Positions 53,053 to 64,000 of a stretch of 64,000 nucleotides of DNA are shown one piece after another; the first letter of the stretch is position 1, and each line of letters starts with the position of its first letter. The notes beneath the pieces were generated by a model that was given only the letters and a program-made list of their open reading frames with translations, was not told the origin of the DNA and did no database searches. The translations under genes were made by a program, and so were the position numbers. The DNA comes from Paratrimastix pyriformis. Lineage: Eukaryota > Preaxostyla > Paratrimastigidae. The DNA lies in contig JAPMOS010000018.1 of assembly GCA_027972325.1 (NCBI GenBank), positions 496,001 through 560,000 of the forward strand, given 5' to 3'.

Positions 53053-56000
53053 TCAATCGTCAGACTTAGCAATACTTTTCCTCCTTGATGAGGCCGGGGT
53101 CTTGGCGGGCGTCTTGGCGGGCGTCTTGGCCGGAGTTTTCGCAGGGGTCTTGGCAGGGGTCTTGGCAGGGGTCTTGGCGGCTGGGGATCTCCTGGGTGTT
53201 GGTTGAGCCTTCTTGGAGGGGGTCTTCTTGGGGGTCTCCTCCGCGGCGTCCTCCTCGTCCTCCTCGTCGAGGCCCATCTGCTTCATGATGGCGGCCGCCT
53301 GGGCCTCCCCGTCTTCCTCGTCATCCTCGTCATCCTCCTCCTCCTCTTGCTGTTGAGGCTGTGGTGGGGATTTCTTTGCGGGGGTCTGCTTGGGGGTCTT
53401 GGGCCTGGGCTTGGGGGCCTCCTCATCGTCCTCCTCCAGGTCGTGCTTGGTCAGGTTGAACTCCGCCTCCTCGTCGTCCTCGTCGTCCTCCTCAGCCGCA
53501 GGGGCCGGTGCTGCCGCTGCCCTGGGGGTCTTGTTCTTGGGGCTGGGGGCCGGCAGGGGGATGGCCATCTTGCCCGGGGTGGCCGGCTTGGCGGGGGCCT
53601 GCTCCTCCACCAGGGGCGAGTCCTCCTCGTCCCCCTCGTCCTCGTCCTCGTCCTCATCGGCGGCCATGGGGCGGCCCACCTCGACCTCCTCCTCGTCGGC
53701 ATCCTCGGGCTCCTCCGCGCCCTCGGGCTTGCCCTCCATCGACATGGGGGCCGGCCCCTCCTCCTCCTCCTCTTCCTCGCCCTCGCTCCCCTCCTCGCCC
53801 GCGGGCAGCTCCAGCCCCAGGGCGCCCTCGCCCTCGCCCTCTTCCTCCTCCTCTTCCTCCTCTTCCTCGCCCTCCTCGCCCTCGTCCTCGTCGTGGAAGA
53901 CCACCTGCGGCGCCAGTGAGATGGTGGCCCCGCTCTCGGCAGGCGCCTCCTGCTGCCGCAGCTGCGCGAGGGAAGAGGCACGCGTTGAGATGGGCACCAT
54001 CAGGAAGAGCGCACACGGTGATTGCCTCCTCCCCTCCGCTCCCCTCCGCTCCCCTCCGCTCCCCTCCGCTCCCCTCCGCTCCCCGGGGAATGTGCGATAT
54101 GGGCCGGGTCGGGGTGTGTCTGGGGGGCAGGGATGCCGACCTGGGCCAGGAGGATGTCCAGGCGACCCTGGAGCCGCAGGAGCCGCTTGAAGACGGCCAG
54201 CCGGGTGTCCAGGGCCTGGTAGAGGAGCGACAGGGGCTGGGCCATGTCGGGCGCGCTCAGCAGCAGGCTGCTCCAGACAGCGCCCCCGGGGACAGCCGCG
54301 TGAGCCGACCCACCATCTTTGCCGCGGGTGGGGCGGGGCGGGGCGGGGCGGGGCGGGGCGGGGCGGGGCGGGGCGGGGCGGGGCGGGGCGGGGCGGGGCG
54401 GGGCGGGGCGGGGCGGGGCGGGGCGGCGGGGATGCGGACCTGATGTGCTCCACCAGGACGGCCCGGATCCAAACGGAGAGCGTGTACGCGCGCTGGGGCC
54501 GGGCCACGAAGCGCTCCACCAGGGCGCGCACGAAGGGCACCACGGCCTGGGGGTGGGTCGGTGGGTGGGTGGGAGAGGTCAGCGGACGGGCCGGGGGAGT
54601 GCCAAGGGGAGCGGACGAGGCAGCGAGGAGGGAGGGAGGGGGCAACGGACCGTGGTGGGGAGGGTGCGCACGGTGGCGCGGACGGTGCGGGCGTTGGTGA
54701 CGGCCAGGCAGTACTCGAGCATGGCCCGGTCGTCGCTGTGTAGGGCCTGCACCAGCACCGCCTGCAGCGAGGCCGAGTTGACGGCCCCACCGGCCGCCGA
54801 GGGGGCCGGCACAAGGGGCCCCGCCTGCGCGCGCCCCGCCAACACCACGCCGCCCAGCGGTGCCCAGACATCCCCTGGCGATGAGCGCAGAGTCCCCCCG
54901 GATGCACACGCACGCACGCACGCACGCACGCACACTCCCATCATCGCCACCACGGCGCCTGAGGTCCGATGCTGAGGGGGCGCCCGACCTTGACGGGGGC
55001 CGCGGGTGCGATGGGGGCCGCGCCGGCGACGGTGGGCTGCTCGGGGGCCGGCTGGGCGGAGGCCTCAGTCGGGGCTTGCTGGGGCCCGCGGGCGGGCAGG
55101 GGCAGCGTCTGCGAGAGGACCCGGGGGGCGGCCCCGGTGGCCTCGGCAGCCGCCAGGAAGGGCTGCGGGCCGCAAAGGAGGAGACGCAGAGGGGGTGCAG
55201 GTGAAGCGCCCCGGATGGCCCAGCAAAAGCCCGTGCGCCGTTCGCCTGGGGTGGTGGCGGGTGGGGTGGCGGACCATGCGCAGGACGTGGGGGGCGGTGG
55301 GCGCGCCGCCCGCGACCATGAGCTGGGCGGGCGCCTCGCCGGTCGAGGGCACGAAGACGGCCGCCATGACGCCGCCGCTCTGGGCCGGACCCGCGGCCGC
55401 CTTGGCGCGCTTGCGGGAGGCCGGGGCCGCCTCGGCGGGCATGTCGAAGGCGAAGACCCCGTCGGGCAGGCGGGGCCGGGCCACCAGGCCGCCCTGGGGC
55501 TGGGGGGCGCTCTGGTCGGCCATGGGCTCGGCCCAGAGGTGCGCCTGGCCGGTGGTCGCGAGGGCCGCGATGGCCGCCACGGGGCCCTGGGCGGTCTGGC
55601 CCACCCAGGCAGGGCAGATCTCCACGGAAACCACAGGGGCCGGAGCGGTCAGCACTGCGAGGCCGGGGGGAGGGGAGAGGAGGTGTGGAAGATGAGTGGC
55701 AAGGCGGGCTGATCTTGTCGTCCTCCCCGGGGGACCCGAGGAAAGGAAGCGTGGCGGGGATGCTGGATGCGGGTGAGGGGGGTGGGGGGGGGGGGGGGGG
55801 GGGGGGTGGGTGGGTGGGTGGGTGGGTGGGACGACGGACGGCGCAGGGGGGCCGGGGTGAGCTCCTCCTTGGGGCCCCGGCGGGCGGGGATGCGCCAGAT
55901 GCAGAGCACCGAGGCCCGGCCGGCGTCGGTGCGGGTGCACTCGGCCGAGATGAAGGAGGCGCCATCGGGGGCCACGGCCAGCGAGCCGATGGGGCCCTGG

Positions 56001-56759
56001 TGGCCCCCGCGGAACTTGTGCAGGGGCGCCGGGGCGGCCAGGTCCCAGAGCCGGGTGGCGATCTCGGTGGTGGAAGCCACGGGGGCCGCCGCAAGGGACC
56101 CGCCCGCGGAGATCAGCAGGCAGTTCGCATCAGTGGGAAGCTGGGCCAGCGCGGTGATGGGCTGGACGGGATCGGAGGGACGGGGAGTGCGAACATCACC
56201 CCGGAACGACCTGAGGGGATGCCGGAAAGGAGCGGGGGGAGAAGGGGGGGGTCAGTCTCTTCTTGAGGAAGGTGGATCGCCCAGACTTGATCATTTCGAA
56301 AGCGGGAATCGACCACTCCCGAACAAAACCGTCGGCAGAACCCGAGAACAGCGAGGAACGGGCAGCCGAGAAGAGGATGCATGTAACACGGCTCTTGGAC
56401 CGCTCATCAACCAAATGTCGGGGCTGTCCCGTGACCAAATCCCACATGACAATGTGACCATTGTCTGTACCAGTGGCAATGTAGAGGGCTGTGACAGTTT
56501 TCTATGGATGAGAGATAGAAAATGGCGTCCCGTTCAACGGAAAAGTGGTGCTGGTGTTACAAACGTTTGCCTTGGTCTTTTGGGTATGCGAAAGCCACGC
56601 CAGAGAAGTGTAACGCACTTCGAGGTGGGCAGCTTCGTGGAATTGATGCTTAAGAAGGCCAGTGTTGGATTCCCAAATTTTCAAACGGCCATCAACAGTA
56701 CTCACTGCTGCGAACAGGTCCCGGGCAGGAGAGAAGGCCGAAATCGTTGTGCTCGACAT
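53053..56759 (-). CDS. UTP5: UTP5/WDR43, t-UTP component of the SSU processome
   Basis: WD40 protein for early pre-rRNA transcription and processing in the nucleolus. Start ATG 56759 (MSSTTISAFSPARDLFAAV). WD-type units: STVDGRLKIWESNTG, GTDNGHIVMWDLVTGQ, SRVTCILFSAARSSLFSGSADGFVREWSI, ISAGGS...TRLWDLAAPAPLHKFRGHQGPIGSLAV. The C-terminal UTP domain includes AVLVQALHSDDRAMLEYCLAV, VVPFVRALVERFVARPQRAYTLSVWIRAVLVEHIR and LLYQALDTRLAVFKRLLRLQGRLDILLAQ. It ends in a long acidic region (about 53920-53220) and a Lys/Thr/Pro/Ala repeat tail KTPA (53098-53182) reminiscent of histone H1, ending RRKSIAKSDD. The intron at about 54332-54423 carries a GGGCG array. First exons are AT-richer than the GC-rich remainder. 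Domain order matches animal WDR43. Confidence 0.88.
53098..53182 (-). repeat. 12-bp coding minisatellite (Lys-Thr-Pro-Ala) in the UTP5 tail
   Basis: About seven units of a 12-base repeat encoding KTPA on the minus strand, just before the SSRRKS ending. Confidence 0.9.
54332..54423 (+). repeat. GGGCG pentamer array in a UTP5 intron
   Basis: About 18 units on the plus strand; it reads CGCCC on the sense strand of the gene. Confidence 0.95.
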
Positions 56760-56829
56760 GCAAAAGAAGGCCCTGGTGCGGCTGGACCCAGGTCGGATTC
56801 GACCAGAGCACGCAAACCAAAACCAAGCC
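56760..56829. promoter_or_regulatory. Divergent promoter region UTP5 / NSUN2
   Basis: Seventy bases between opposite start codons, with a run of CAAACCAAAACC just before the NSUN2 ATG. The shared control region fits coordinated expression of two RNA-maturation genes. Confidence 0.55.
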
Positions 56830-59800
56830 ATGCCGCGGACCAAGAAGGCAGCTTTCCACCGTGGTCGCCAGCCCAAACCTAAGAGTGATGATCAACCTCA
56901 GCAACGCACCGAAGAAGAAGGCGGGGAAAAGCGGCAGCAGCAGGTTGGAGAAAAGTGGAAGTCCTATAAGTTTGAGGACCTGCCGAAAGAGCGCGTTCGG
57001 GCTTTCAGTGCGTTCTACAAGGTTCGGTGGCTAATCTTCTCACATTTGATGAATTTTCCCTCCCTCTCAAAGCCTCTCGTCCCTGAAGCCGAATGGGATT
57101 GCTTCCTGCGCACCATGGCCACCCCGCTGCCCAGTACTTTCCGGATCACCGAATCGGGGTCCCAAACGGAACGGGTCTGCGCTCTTCCTCCACAGGAACA
57201 AGGTCCTCACCCCCGCCTCCTCCTCCACCTCCGCCTCCGCCTCCGCCTCCTCCGCCCTCCGCCCACAGACCCGCGCCGAGATTGAGACCCGCTTCGCCAA
57301 TCAGCCTCCTGTGGTCATCGACGGGAAGGAGTACTCGCCGGTGCAGCCGCTGCCCTGGTTCCCCAACCGGCTGGCCTGGGCGACCACCATCAGCCGGCCC
57401 ATGCTGCGCAAGTGCCCCCAGCTGCGGGCCTTCCACGAGTGGCTCAGCAACGCCACCGCGGCGGGGCAGGTTTCCCGCCAGGAGAGCGTCAGCATGATCC
57501 CGCCCATGCTGCTGGACGTGCGCCCCGGGCAGCGCGTCCTGGACATGTGCGCCGCCCCCGGCAGCAAGACCGCCCAGCTCATCGAGAAGGTCCTGCCCAA
57601 CAACGACTTCGGTCCGCCGCCCACACGACAAGCCATACACGTCCCACACGTCCCACACGTCCCACACGTCCCACACGTCCCACACGTCACACGTCCCACA
57701 CGTCCCACACCCACACGTCCCACACGTCCCGCTCACCCCTCTGGGGCTGACCGCGCGGGTGTGCATGTACTTTTTGGGCAGCCGGCAGCAACGGGTGCGT
57801 CATCGGGAACGACTCGGACCTGCGCCGGTGCCACACGCTCGTCCACCAGGTGCAGCGGCTGCGGTGCCCCAACGTGGTCATCACCAACCACATGGCCCAG
57901 TGCTTCCCCTCCGTCTACGTCACCATCGACGGCAAGAAGGGTCCGCCCCGGCCCCGGCCCCGGCCCGCTCTGCCCTCCCTCCGTTGCCGCATCAGGCCCC
58001 CTCACGGTGATGGTGGCTGTGCGTATGCTTGGTTGGGGTGGGCCCGGGGGGGGGGGGGGGGCGGATTCTGCAGAGCAACTCTACTACGACCGGATCCTGT
58101 GTGACGTGCCCTGCAGCGGTGACGGGACCCTCCGCAAGGCCCCCGACGCCTGGTGGACCTGGTCGCCCCTGCCCTCGGTGGGCCTGCACCCCATCCAGTG
58201 CCAGATCGCCCAGCGGGGCGCCCGCCTGCTGGCCCCCGGCGGCCGCATGGTCCGCCGCGCTGCCCTACCCCTGCCCCTGCCATCCCTGCCATCCCTGTCA
58301 TCGCCTCTTCCTGTGTTCGCCTCCTTGCTGCCTTTCCATCCCGCCTGGTTGTCTGACGCGGGTCACGATGGCTGGGGGGCTGGGGCAGGTCTACTCGACG
58401 TGCACCCTGAGCCCCTTCGAGGACGAGGCCGTCGTGGCGACCATCCTCCGCAACTGCCGTCCGTCCCCCCTCCCACCCCCCCTCAGGCGTACGGGTGCCC
58501 CTCGCCCGCACCCCTTCGTCGAGGCCTCACAGCGGCCTTTCTTCCTTGGGCCGATGTTGTTGGGTCTGGGGGTGGCCAGCCTACCTGTCGCTCGTGGACT
58601 GCTCGGCCGAGCTGCCCAACCTGCGCCGCTGCCCTGGGCTGGCCACCTGGCCCGTCCGCGAGCCCGTGGGGGTCTACAGCTCCGAGCGGGCCAAGGAGCG
58701 TGCCCAGGAGCGCCGCGCCCAGGCCGCCGCCAACGCCGCCAAGCAGGCCGCACGGAAGGCCGCCAAGGAGGCCGAGAAGGCCGGCGCGCCCGCACCCGCA
58801 CCCGCACCCGAGGCGACCCCCGTCCCGGCCCCGGCTGAGGAAGCCACTGCCGCCGCCGCCGCTGCTGCTGCGGCCGCGATCCCGGCCACCCCCGAGGAGG
58901 CGCCCCTGCTGGCCTCGCCGGCCCAGATCCCCCTGGGCAGCAAGCTGCGGCCCTCGCACTTCCCCCCCACCGCGGAAGGTCCGCCCCGCTGCCTGCTTCC
59001 CCTCGGCCAGCCGCCCCTCCCCATGCCCGGGCCATGGCCCTGACGTCCCGACGTCTCCGCTCTTGGCTCCCTCGGGGGCCCGGGGCACCCGGGTCAGAGG
59101 CGAGCTGGATGCACCTGGAGCGGTGCATGCGGGTCTACCCGCACCTGCAGGACACGGGCGGCTTCTTCATCGCCGTCTTCGCCAAGGCCCTCGAGGTCGT
59201 CCCCGAGCGGGCCGCCCCCGAGGCAGAGGCCGCCGAGGAGGGTCTGCCCCCCCGGCTCTGCCCCGCCCCCGGTGGTCGGCATTGCTGACTGTTCCGCTGC
59301 GGTGCCATCGCCCGCCAGATGAGGACAAGGCCGGGGCCGCCCAGGCCGACGTGGCCGAGGGGACGGCCGAGGCAGCCCCCAGGCGCAACCGGCCCGGCCG
59401 GGGGCACCGCCAGCGCCAACGCCAGGCCCACGATGCCATCCAGGCGGCCCGGCTGCACCCCAACAAGCGCTCCCGGGCCGAGGGCGAGGAGGAGCCCGCG
59501 GACGAGGCCCCCGAGGAGGCCCCCGAGGAGGGCGAGGGCGCCGAGGAGGAGGACGCGTCGGAGGCCTCGGGCCCCGAGGAGGAGAAGACCCCCGAGCCCG
59601 CGCCGTCCCCCGCCGAGCCCGCCCCCGAGGGCAGCCCCGCCCCTGCCTCGGTCCCGAGCGCCCCCGCGACCACCACCGATGCCGCCGCCACGGCCACGGC
59701 CCCGGCTGCCGCCCCCACGGCCGCCTCGAAGTACGATTTCTTCGTGCCCATCGCCGAGGGCCACCCGGGCCTGGCGGCCATCCGCAGCCACTACGGCATC

Positions 59801-60564
59801 ACCGAGCAGCAGCTGCCGCTCAGCTGCCTCATGGTCCGCACCCCTCCCCTCCGCACCCCTCCCTCCCGAGCCGTTTTGTTCGTTTTGCCGCCACACGCTC
59901 ACTGGCGGCCCGCGGGGCGCCGGTGTGCAGTCGCGCAACGAGGCCACGGCCAACAACATCTACCTGGTGGCCCCCTCGGTCAGGCAGCTGCTCGTGGGGG
60001 ACGCCTTCCACCCGCTCAAGGTGGTCAATGCGGGCGTGCGGGTCTTCGAGAAGGACCGCGCCGCCAGCACCAACGGCTGCCCCTACCGGCTCCTCCAGGA
60101 GGGCATCTTCTACCTGGCCCCGCACCTCTCCACCCGCAAGTCTGTGGATACCTTCGTCGTCCAATGATGTCGATTGCCTCGTTCTTGGTGGTCGTCGCTC
60201 TAGGGTGCTCTTCCCTCGCCACATCTTCGGCTGGCTTCTCTCGGCCCGCCAGCTCCTCCTCTCGGATACCCCCAAGGGTGTCCAGGACATGAGCCTGGGG
60301 AGCTTTGTGGCCGATCTGGACATGGCGACCGCTTTGCCGGGCGAGACTCCTTGCGTCGTTTGCGCGCACCGGGGCCGCAACAGTGTGGCCATCATGGTCT
60401 CGAAGCAGGAGTCGCAGGCTCTTGCCCATCTCTACCCTCTGACGGTTCCGCTCCCCTCGGGATCCAAGAAACCGGCCGCCGCGACGGAAGTCAGTTCTCC
60501 AGCCGCAGCTCCAACCACGCCGGCGGAAGTCGGCGCCCCCGCGGCTACCCCTTCCTCCCAATGA
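56830..60564 (+). CDS. NSUN2: NSUN2/Trm4 tRNA cytosine-5 methyltransferase
   Basis: SAM-dependent m5C RNA methyltransferase, mainly on tRNA. Start MPRTKKAAFHRGRQPKP. Then EDLPKERVRAFSAFYK, VPEAEWDCFLRTMATPLPSTFRIT, PLPWFPNRLAWATTISRPMLRKCP, SRQESVSMIPPMLLDVRPGQRVLDMCAAPGSKTAQLIE (SAM-binding motif I), LYYDRILCDVPCSGDGTLRK (motif IV PCS, about 58106) and VYSTCTLSPFEDEAV (catalytic TC, about 58390). Later: MHLERCMRVYPHLQDTGGFFIAV, an Ala/Glu-rich acidic insert (about 59330-59720), YDFFVPIAE, NNIYLVAPSVRQLL, RLLQEGIFYLAPHLSTRK, VLFPRHIFGWLLS and VCAHRGRNSVAIMVSKQE. Stop at 60562-60564. An intron at about 57612-57786 holds a CCCACACGT repeat. The exon join between FRIT and the TRAEIETRFANQPP exon is uncertain. 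Collinear with animal NSUN2. Confidence 0.93.
57640..57735 (+). repeat. CCCACACGT 9-bp array in an NSUN2 intron
   Basis: About ten slightly imperfect 9-base units inside the intron that follows the exon ending LPNND. Confidence 0.85.
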
Positions 60565-60652
60565 CCATCGGGGCGGTGACCGTTCTAACGTCTTTTCCGC
60601 GACCCGCGCCTCCCATTTCTCCCTTTTACAACGAAGGTTTTGTTCTTCATGA

Positions 60653-62378
60653 TCACAGAAGTGACTGATCGACATCGTACTCGCCCGACGGTTGCTGTGA
60701 GGATTGAGGATGGTGAGGTGAGATGATGAGACACTGTTTTGGTTCGAGACCTGAGATGGCGCGATGCACTGAGATGTGGGGTACGTGCCACAATCGGGCA
60801 TGGGCATCGTACTGCTGAGGTATTGGCCGCACTGCATGACGAAGCGCTGGCAGAGGCTCTGGCAAGGAGGCAGTGGGACGTCGTTCATGACGCGGGGAAA
60901 TCCGTCCAAGCACATGAAAGCCTGGGCCACGTTGTAGCAATCACGTTGCGATTGACGAGATCGCCGGGCAGCAGCGAGACACATGATGATGTGGTGGACG
61001 ATCTGCTGTTGAGATTCCACCAAACAAACGGGGTACTGGACGAAACGGCACACTGGAACGCGACTCACCCGAGCGACAGTCCCCGGCTTACCCAAGTATG
61101 TGCAAGTGCCTGGGGACGGCGGGGTCGGAGGGACGGGGGTGGGCTGAGGAGTTGGCGGCACCGGAGTGGGGCCGGGAGTGGGAGGAACCGGGGTCGGTCC
61201 GGGGGTCGGGGGTGCCACCGGGAAAGTGACTTCCCAGACGTCCTGCTCGATCCCGCAGTCGTTAGAGCCTTGGACGATCCGGAAGTAGCCGCTGGGGGGG
61301 GGGGGGGGGGGGGGGGGGGTCGCGAGTAGAGTGAGCATCACAGGCGTTTGTAAACCGAGAGGAGACCTCTCGCCCCAGGTCGGCCCCCAGCTATTCTGCG
61401 CAATCCAATAAGGAGTGGATCCCTCGGTCCCATAACCGATGAGTTTGATGGCATGCCCACCGAGGACACTGCCACTTTTGTGTTTGTAGACTCCTCCTTT
61501 GTACTGTTCGAAGTCTCCGTAGACAGTGTAGGCGGCTGTGAAAGAACTTCTGAGTCGGGAGGCATACGGGGGCACGGGCCTTGAACCGATCCGCCCGTCG
61601 AAATGGACCGTTTTATGGCATCCACGCTGGAGAGACGGGCATAGGAAACAGGCTTGTACTTGGGAATCGCGGCGCCATTGTCGCATGTCTTGGGGCATGT
61701 TCCATCGCGAGGGACATACTGGGGGGGAGATGACACCACGGACAAGGACGCGATGCCGGAGACCTTGACACAGTCGGCTGTAGTGATCCCATTCTTGGTG
61801 ATCCAATCGAGAGAGTTTTGTAAGTATCCTCCCTGGCATCCTACAAGCAAGATGATTTGGAATGAAGGCCGTGCAGACCCGAGTTGCAGCTTCGGGCGGC
61901 AATGCATGATTTGTCACAGTTCAGCTCGTCTGGTGTTGCTGGTACAATTCGTGCAGAAAAGGCAACAGACAGCCAGCACTTCCCATGACATTGGCTCCTC
62001 CACTGGTGCAGAGCCTGTCAGCCACCATGCCCGCAGCAGATTGGGCCCAGCAAGAGCCTAAAAGTGCTGAGTCGGCAGCCCACATTTTCTCAGACCACAA
62101 GATCCCTGATCTACAACGTTGATGAGCGACTTGCACTGAGGATACACCTTTCGAGCATCATAAGAGGTGGGGATGGGATCATTGGTGTCAAAATCTGCCT
62201 CATCTTTGGCGTATTGTCGACGTAAGTGCTCGGGAGTCGGGGCCGTTCCGAAACACCATTCTGGATGATTGGGCATGCATCCAGAGTAATTGGCAGCCCG
62301 ATTGCTTGCACCGAAGATAAAGTTGTGGTCGAGCCGTCCGAAAACCACCGCCGTACAGAGGAGCAGGAGAAGGAGCAT
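60653..62378 (-). CDS. Cathepsin B-like cysteine protease with Pro-rich linker and Frizzled-like Cys-rich domain
   Basis: Secreted papain-family protease. The ATG at 62378 begins a signal peptide (MLLLLLLCTAVVFG). A short pro-region follows, then PTSYDARKVYPQCKSLINVVDQGSCG, with the catalytic CGSCWA joined across a short intron. SAAGMVADRLC is the cathepsin B-type helix; GCQGGYLQNSLDWI precedes C-PKTCDNG. The His is in GGHAIKLIGYG, the Asn in YWIAQNSWGPTWGE, and the core ends DCGIEQDVWEVTFPV. A linker of PTPGPTPVPPTP repeats (about 61135-61210) leads to a C-terminal domain with CRFVQYPVC, HHIIMCLAA, DCYNVAQAFMCLDGFPR and PLPPCQSLCQRFVMQCGQYL. That is the spacing of a Frizzled/CRD fold, with one Cys lacking. 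The final intron joins IAPSQ to QPSGEYDVDQSLL and the stop at 60653. One intron carries a 23-base C run on the sense strand (61296-61318). Confidence 0.82.
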
Positions 62379-62481
62379 GGACGGGTGTGTTTTTTTTCTC
62401 TTCAGGGGACTTAAACAGCTGTCGATGATTCTCCGGCACCATGGATCTCACACAGGGGGTGATCGGCTATATTGATTGGCC
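62379..62481. promoter_or_regulatory. Divergent promoter region protease / carboxypeptidase
   Basis: About 100 bp between opposite ATGs of two secreted peptidase genes. A GGCTATATTGATTGG stretch just before the carboxypeptidase ATG contains a TATA-like core and an inverted CCAAT, and a T9 run lies near 62390. Confidence 0.5.
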
Positions 62482-64000
62482 ATGCTTTTTCGGCTCGCGT
62501 TGTTGTTCTCGATTTTGCATTTTGCAAACTGTCAAGACGACTTTCGTATTGCACCATCTGATGGATCCGTGAGGGCCGACAAGTCCCATGTCATGCACCC
62601 GCCCGCATCCTTTGGACCGGTCACCTCTCTTCCTCTCTATGGGCCGATCCGCGGGGTCCAGCACAGTGGTTACGTTCAAGTGAATGCCCAGTTTAATTCC
62701 AATATTTTCTACTGGATGGTTGAGGCCAGCGAAAGTGCTCCAGCCAACGCGCCATTACTTCTGTGGTTCCAAGGAGGTCCCGGGTCGTCCTCTATCGATG
62801 TGGGTTTCTTTTTCGAGCACGGTCCATTCCTATTTGACACGAAGAATGGCCGTCCGGTGGACAATCCCACCTCGTGGCATCATCTGGCCCATGTGCTTTA
62901 TATTGATCAGCCTGCCGGAACGGGTTTCTCGTACACCGACTCGAACGATGGATTCGCCAAAACCCTTGACGATGTCGCCAATGACATTCACACATTCATC
63001 ACGCTCTTCCTTAAGCGGTCTGTCCTCTTCTGCACCCAGCCCAGGGGGCGGGCTCACTTCCTCCAGGTACCCGCAGTACGCCAAATTGGACCTGTACGTG
63101 TGCGGCGAGTCGTACGGCGGAAAATATGTGCCCGCAATCAGTGCTCGCTTAGGTCAGGATGCGTCCCTCAACCTGAAGGGTCTGTCCTCTCCCCACGGCG
63201 GCAGGGGACCTCCTCTGAACCTTCCTCGCAGGGCTCTGCATCGCCGATGGCTGGTCGCACCCCCCGTCCCAATTGCCACCATACACCACCGTTGGTCCGC
63301 CCCCCTCCTCCATCCCCTTCGGAACCTAAGATGCTTGCCGTGTTTTCTGGGACGGGCAGCGCTCATCAACGGGCTGATCGACGAGAACACGAAAAAGTCA
63401 TACGACAAGGTCCGGCATGCCGGGGTTCCGCCCGCATACTGACCCAGGTTACACCCTCCACCGCCCACCCCTCCATTGGCGGCAGGTGTACGACCAGTGC
63501 CTGACCCTGGTCGAGCAAGGGAAGTGGGTCTGCTGCTCCCGATGGCGCCCTTGTTCTCACCCCACCCACCCTGCACGCAGCACGACGCCGCCCTCCTGTG
63601 CGATCCGACCTTCTGGTCGCTGCGCAATGCCACCGGCAGCGTCAACCCGTACGACATCCGCGCCTATGGCAATTACGACTTCGACCCCAGTCTGCCTTAC
63701 CCCCCCCCCCCCCCCCCCCCCGTGGTCACCCGTGGCTCTTTCTTGGCACCCAGTTTCTCACGACCCCCACGCCGCCGCCCCGATGGCTGACCAGTCGACC
63801 GTTACCTGAAGCGGAACGACACGATGGCCGCCATCCACGCCAACCACCCCTTCGGGAGCACCGCCGAGCAGGTGGGCCAGGCCATCCATGACGACTTCTG
63901 CCAGTCGGTGCGGCCGCTGCTGGCGTCCCTCGTCGAGCGCTACCAGGTGCTGGTCTACCAGGGCCAGGTCTGACACCCCGCCCCTGGCCCAACAACATTG
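62482..64000 (+). CDS. Serine carboxypeptidase (family S10), 3' partial
   Basis: Secreted or lysosomal exopeptidase. The ATG at 62482 starts a signal peptide (MLFRLALLFSILHFANC). Then SGYVQVN...NIFYWMVEASESAPANAPLLLWFQGGPGSSS, NPTSWHHLAHVLYIDQPAGTGFSYT, and the nucleophile motif LYVCGESYGGKYVP (about 63092-63131). GLCIADGW, ALINGLIDENTKKSYDK, VYDQCLTLVEQGKW, DAALLCD and RYLKRNDTMAAIHANHPFG follow, and the last visible exon ends YQVLVYQGQ at about 63972, just before a GTCTG donor. The catalytic Asp and His lie beyond the window. Exons: 62482-63017, 63067-63179, 63232-63294, 63360-63409, 63486-63527, 63581-63688, about 63802-63972. Donors are GTCTG or GTCCG throughout. Exon 1 is AT-richer than the rest. 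Confidence 0.93.

Overview
The window is nuclear DNA from a GC-rich, intron-dense, single-celled eukaryote with motile flagella. Eukaryote-only genes (TPR nucleoporin, REV3, DIS3, an ERK-type MAP kinase), a flagellar kinesin-9 and a eukaryotic tRNA-Arg with internal A and B boxes support this. I cannot name the species. A free-living heterotrophic flagellate (excavate-like) would fit. I saw no transposase, reverse transcriptase, viral gene, CRISPR array or bacterial operon.

Layout, left to right. DIS3/RRP44 exosome nuclease, 5' end cut by the window (1-5787 +). A DH-PH RhoGEF with kelch repeats (5861-10536 -). TPR/Mlp nuclear-basket coiled coil (about 10590-22779 +). A cathepsin L-like protease (23127-24164 -). 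A BAR-domain protein (24603-25843 -). REV3, the DNA polymerase zeta catalytic subunit (25955-39595 +). A dsRNA-binding RS/His-rich protein (40105-43107 -). An IQ-motif C11orf65-like protein (43231-45320 -). KIF9 kinesin (45397-50051 +), whose intron carries tRNA-Arg(ACG). An ERK-type MAP kinase (50658-52889 -). UTP5/WDR43 (53053-56759 -). NSUN2/Trm4 tRNA m5C methyltransferase (56830-60564 +). A cathepsin B-like protease with a Frizzled-like Cys-rich tail (60653-62378 -). A serine carboxypeptidase, 3' end cut (62482 to the window end, +).

Genes are packed closely. Divergent pairs share short AT-richer start regions of about 50-110 bp, and convergent pairs are separated by 70-600 bp. GC content rises sharply a few hundred bases into most genes. 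Almost all introns are short, start with GT followed by two pyrimidines and G (GTCCG, GTCTG, GTTCG), and end CAG or TAG. Many carry a private microsatellite or a C homopolymer on the sense strand. Exon ends below come from reading-frame continuity and protein family knowledge, so ends marked 'about' may be a few bases off.

Functional themes are RNA metabolism (DIS3, UTP5, NSUN2, tRNA-Arg, the dsRNA-binding protein), nuclear pore (TPR), DNA damage tolerance (REV3), flagellar and cytoskeletal function (KIF9, IQ protein, RhoGEF, BAR), signalling (MAPK) and lysosomal or secreted proteolysis (two papain-family proteases, a carboxypeptidase). The most notable observations are the atypical 5' splice-site consensus and a set of apparent one-base deficits in short G/C runs inside otherwise well-conserved genes.
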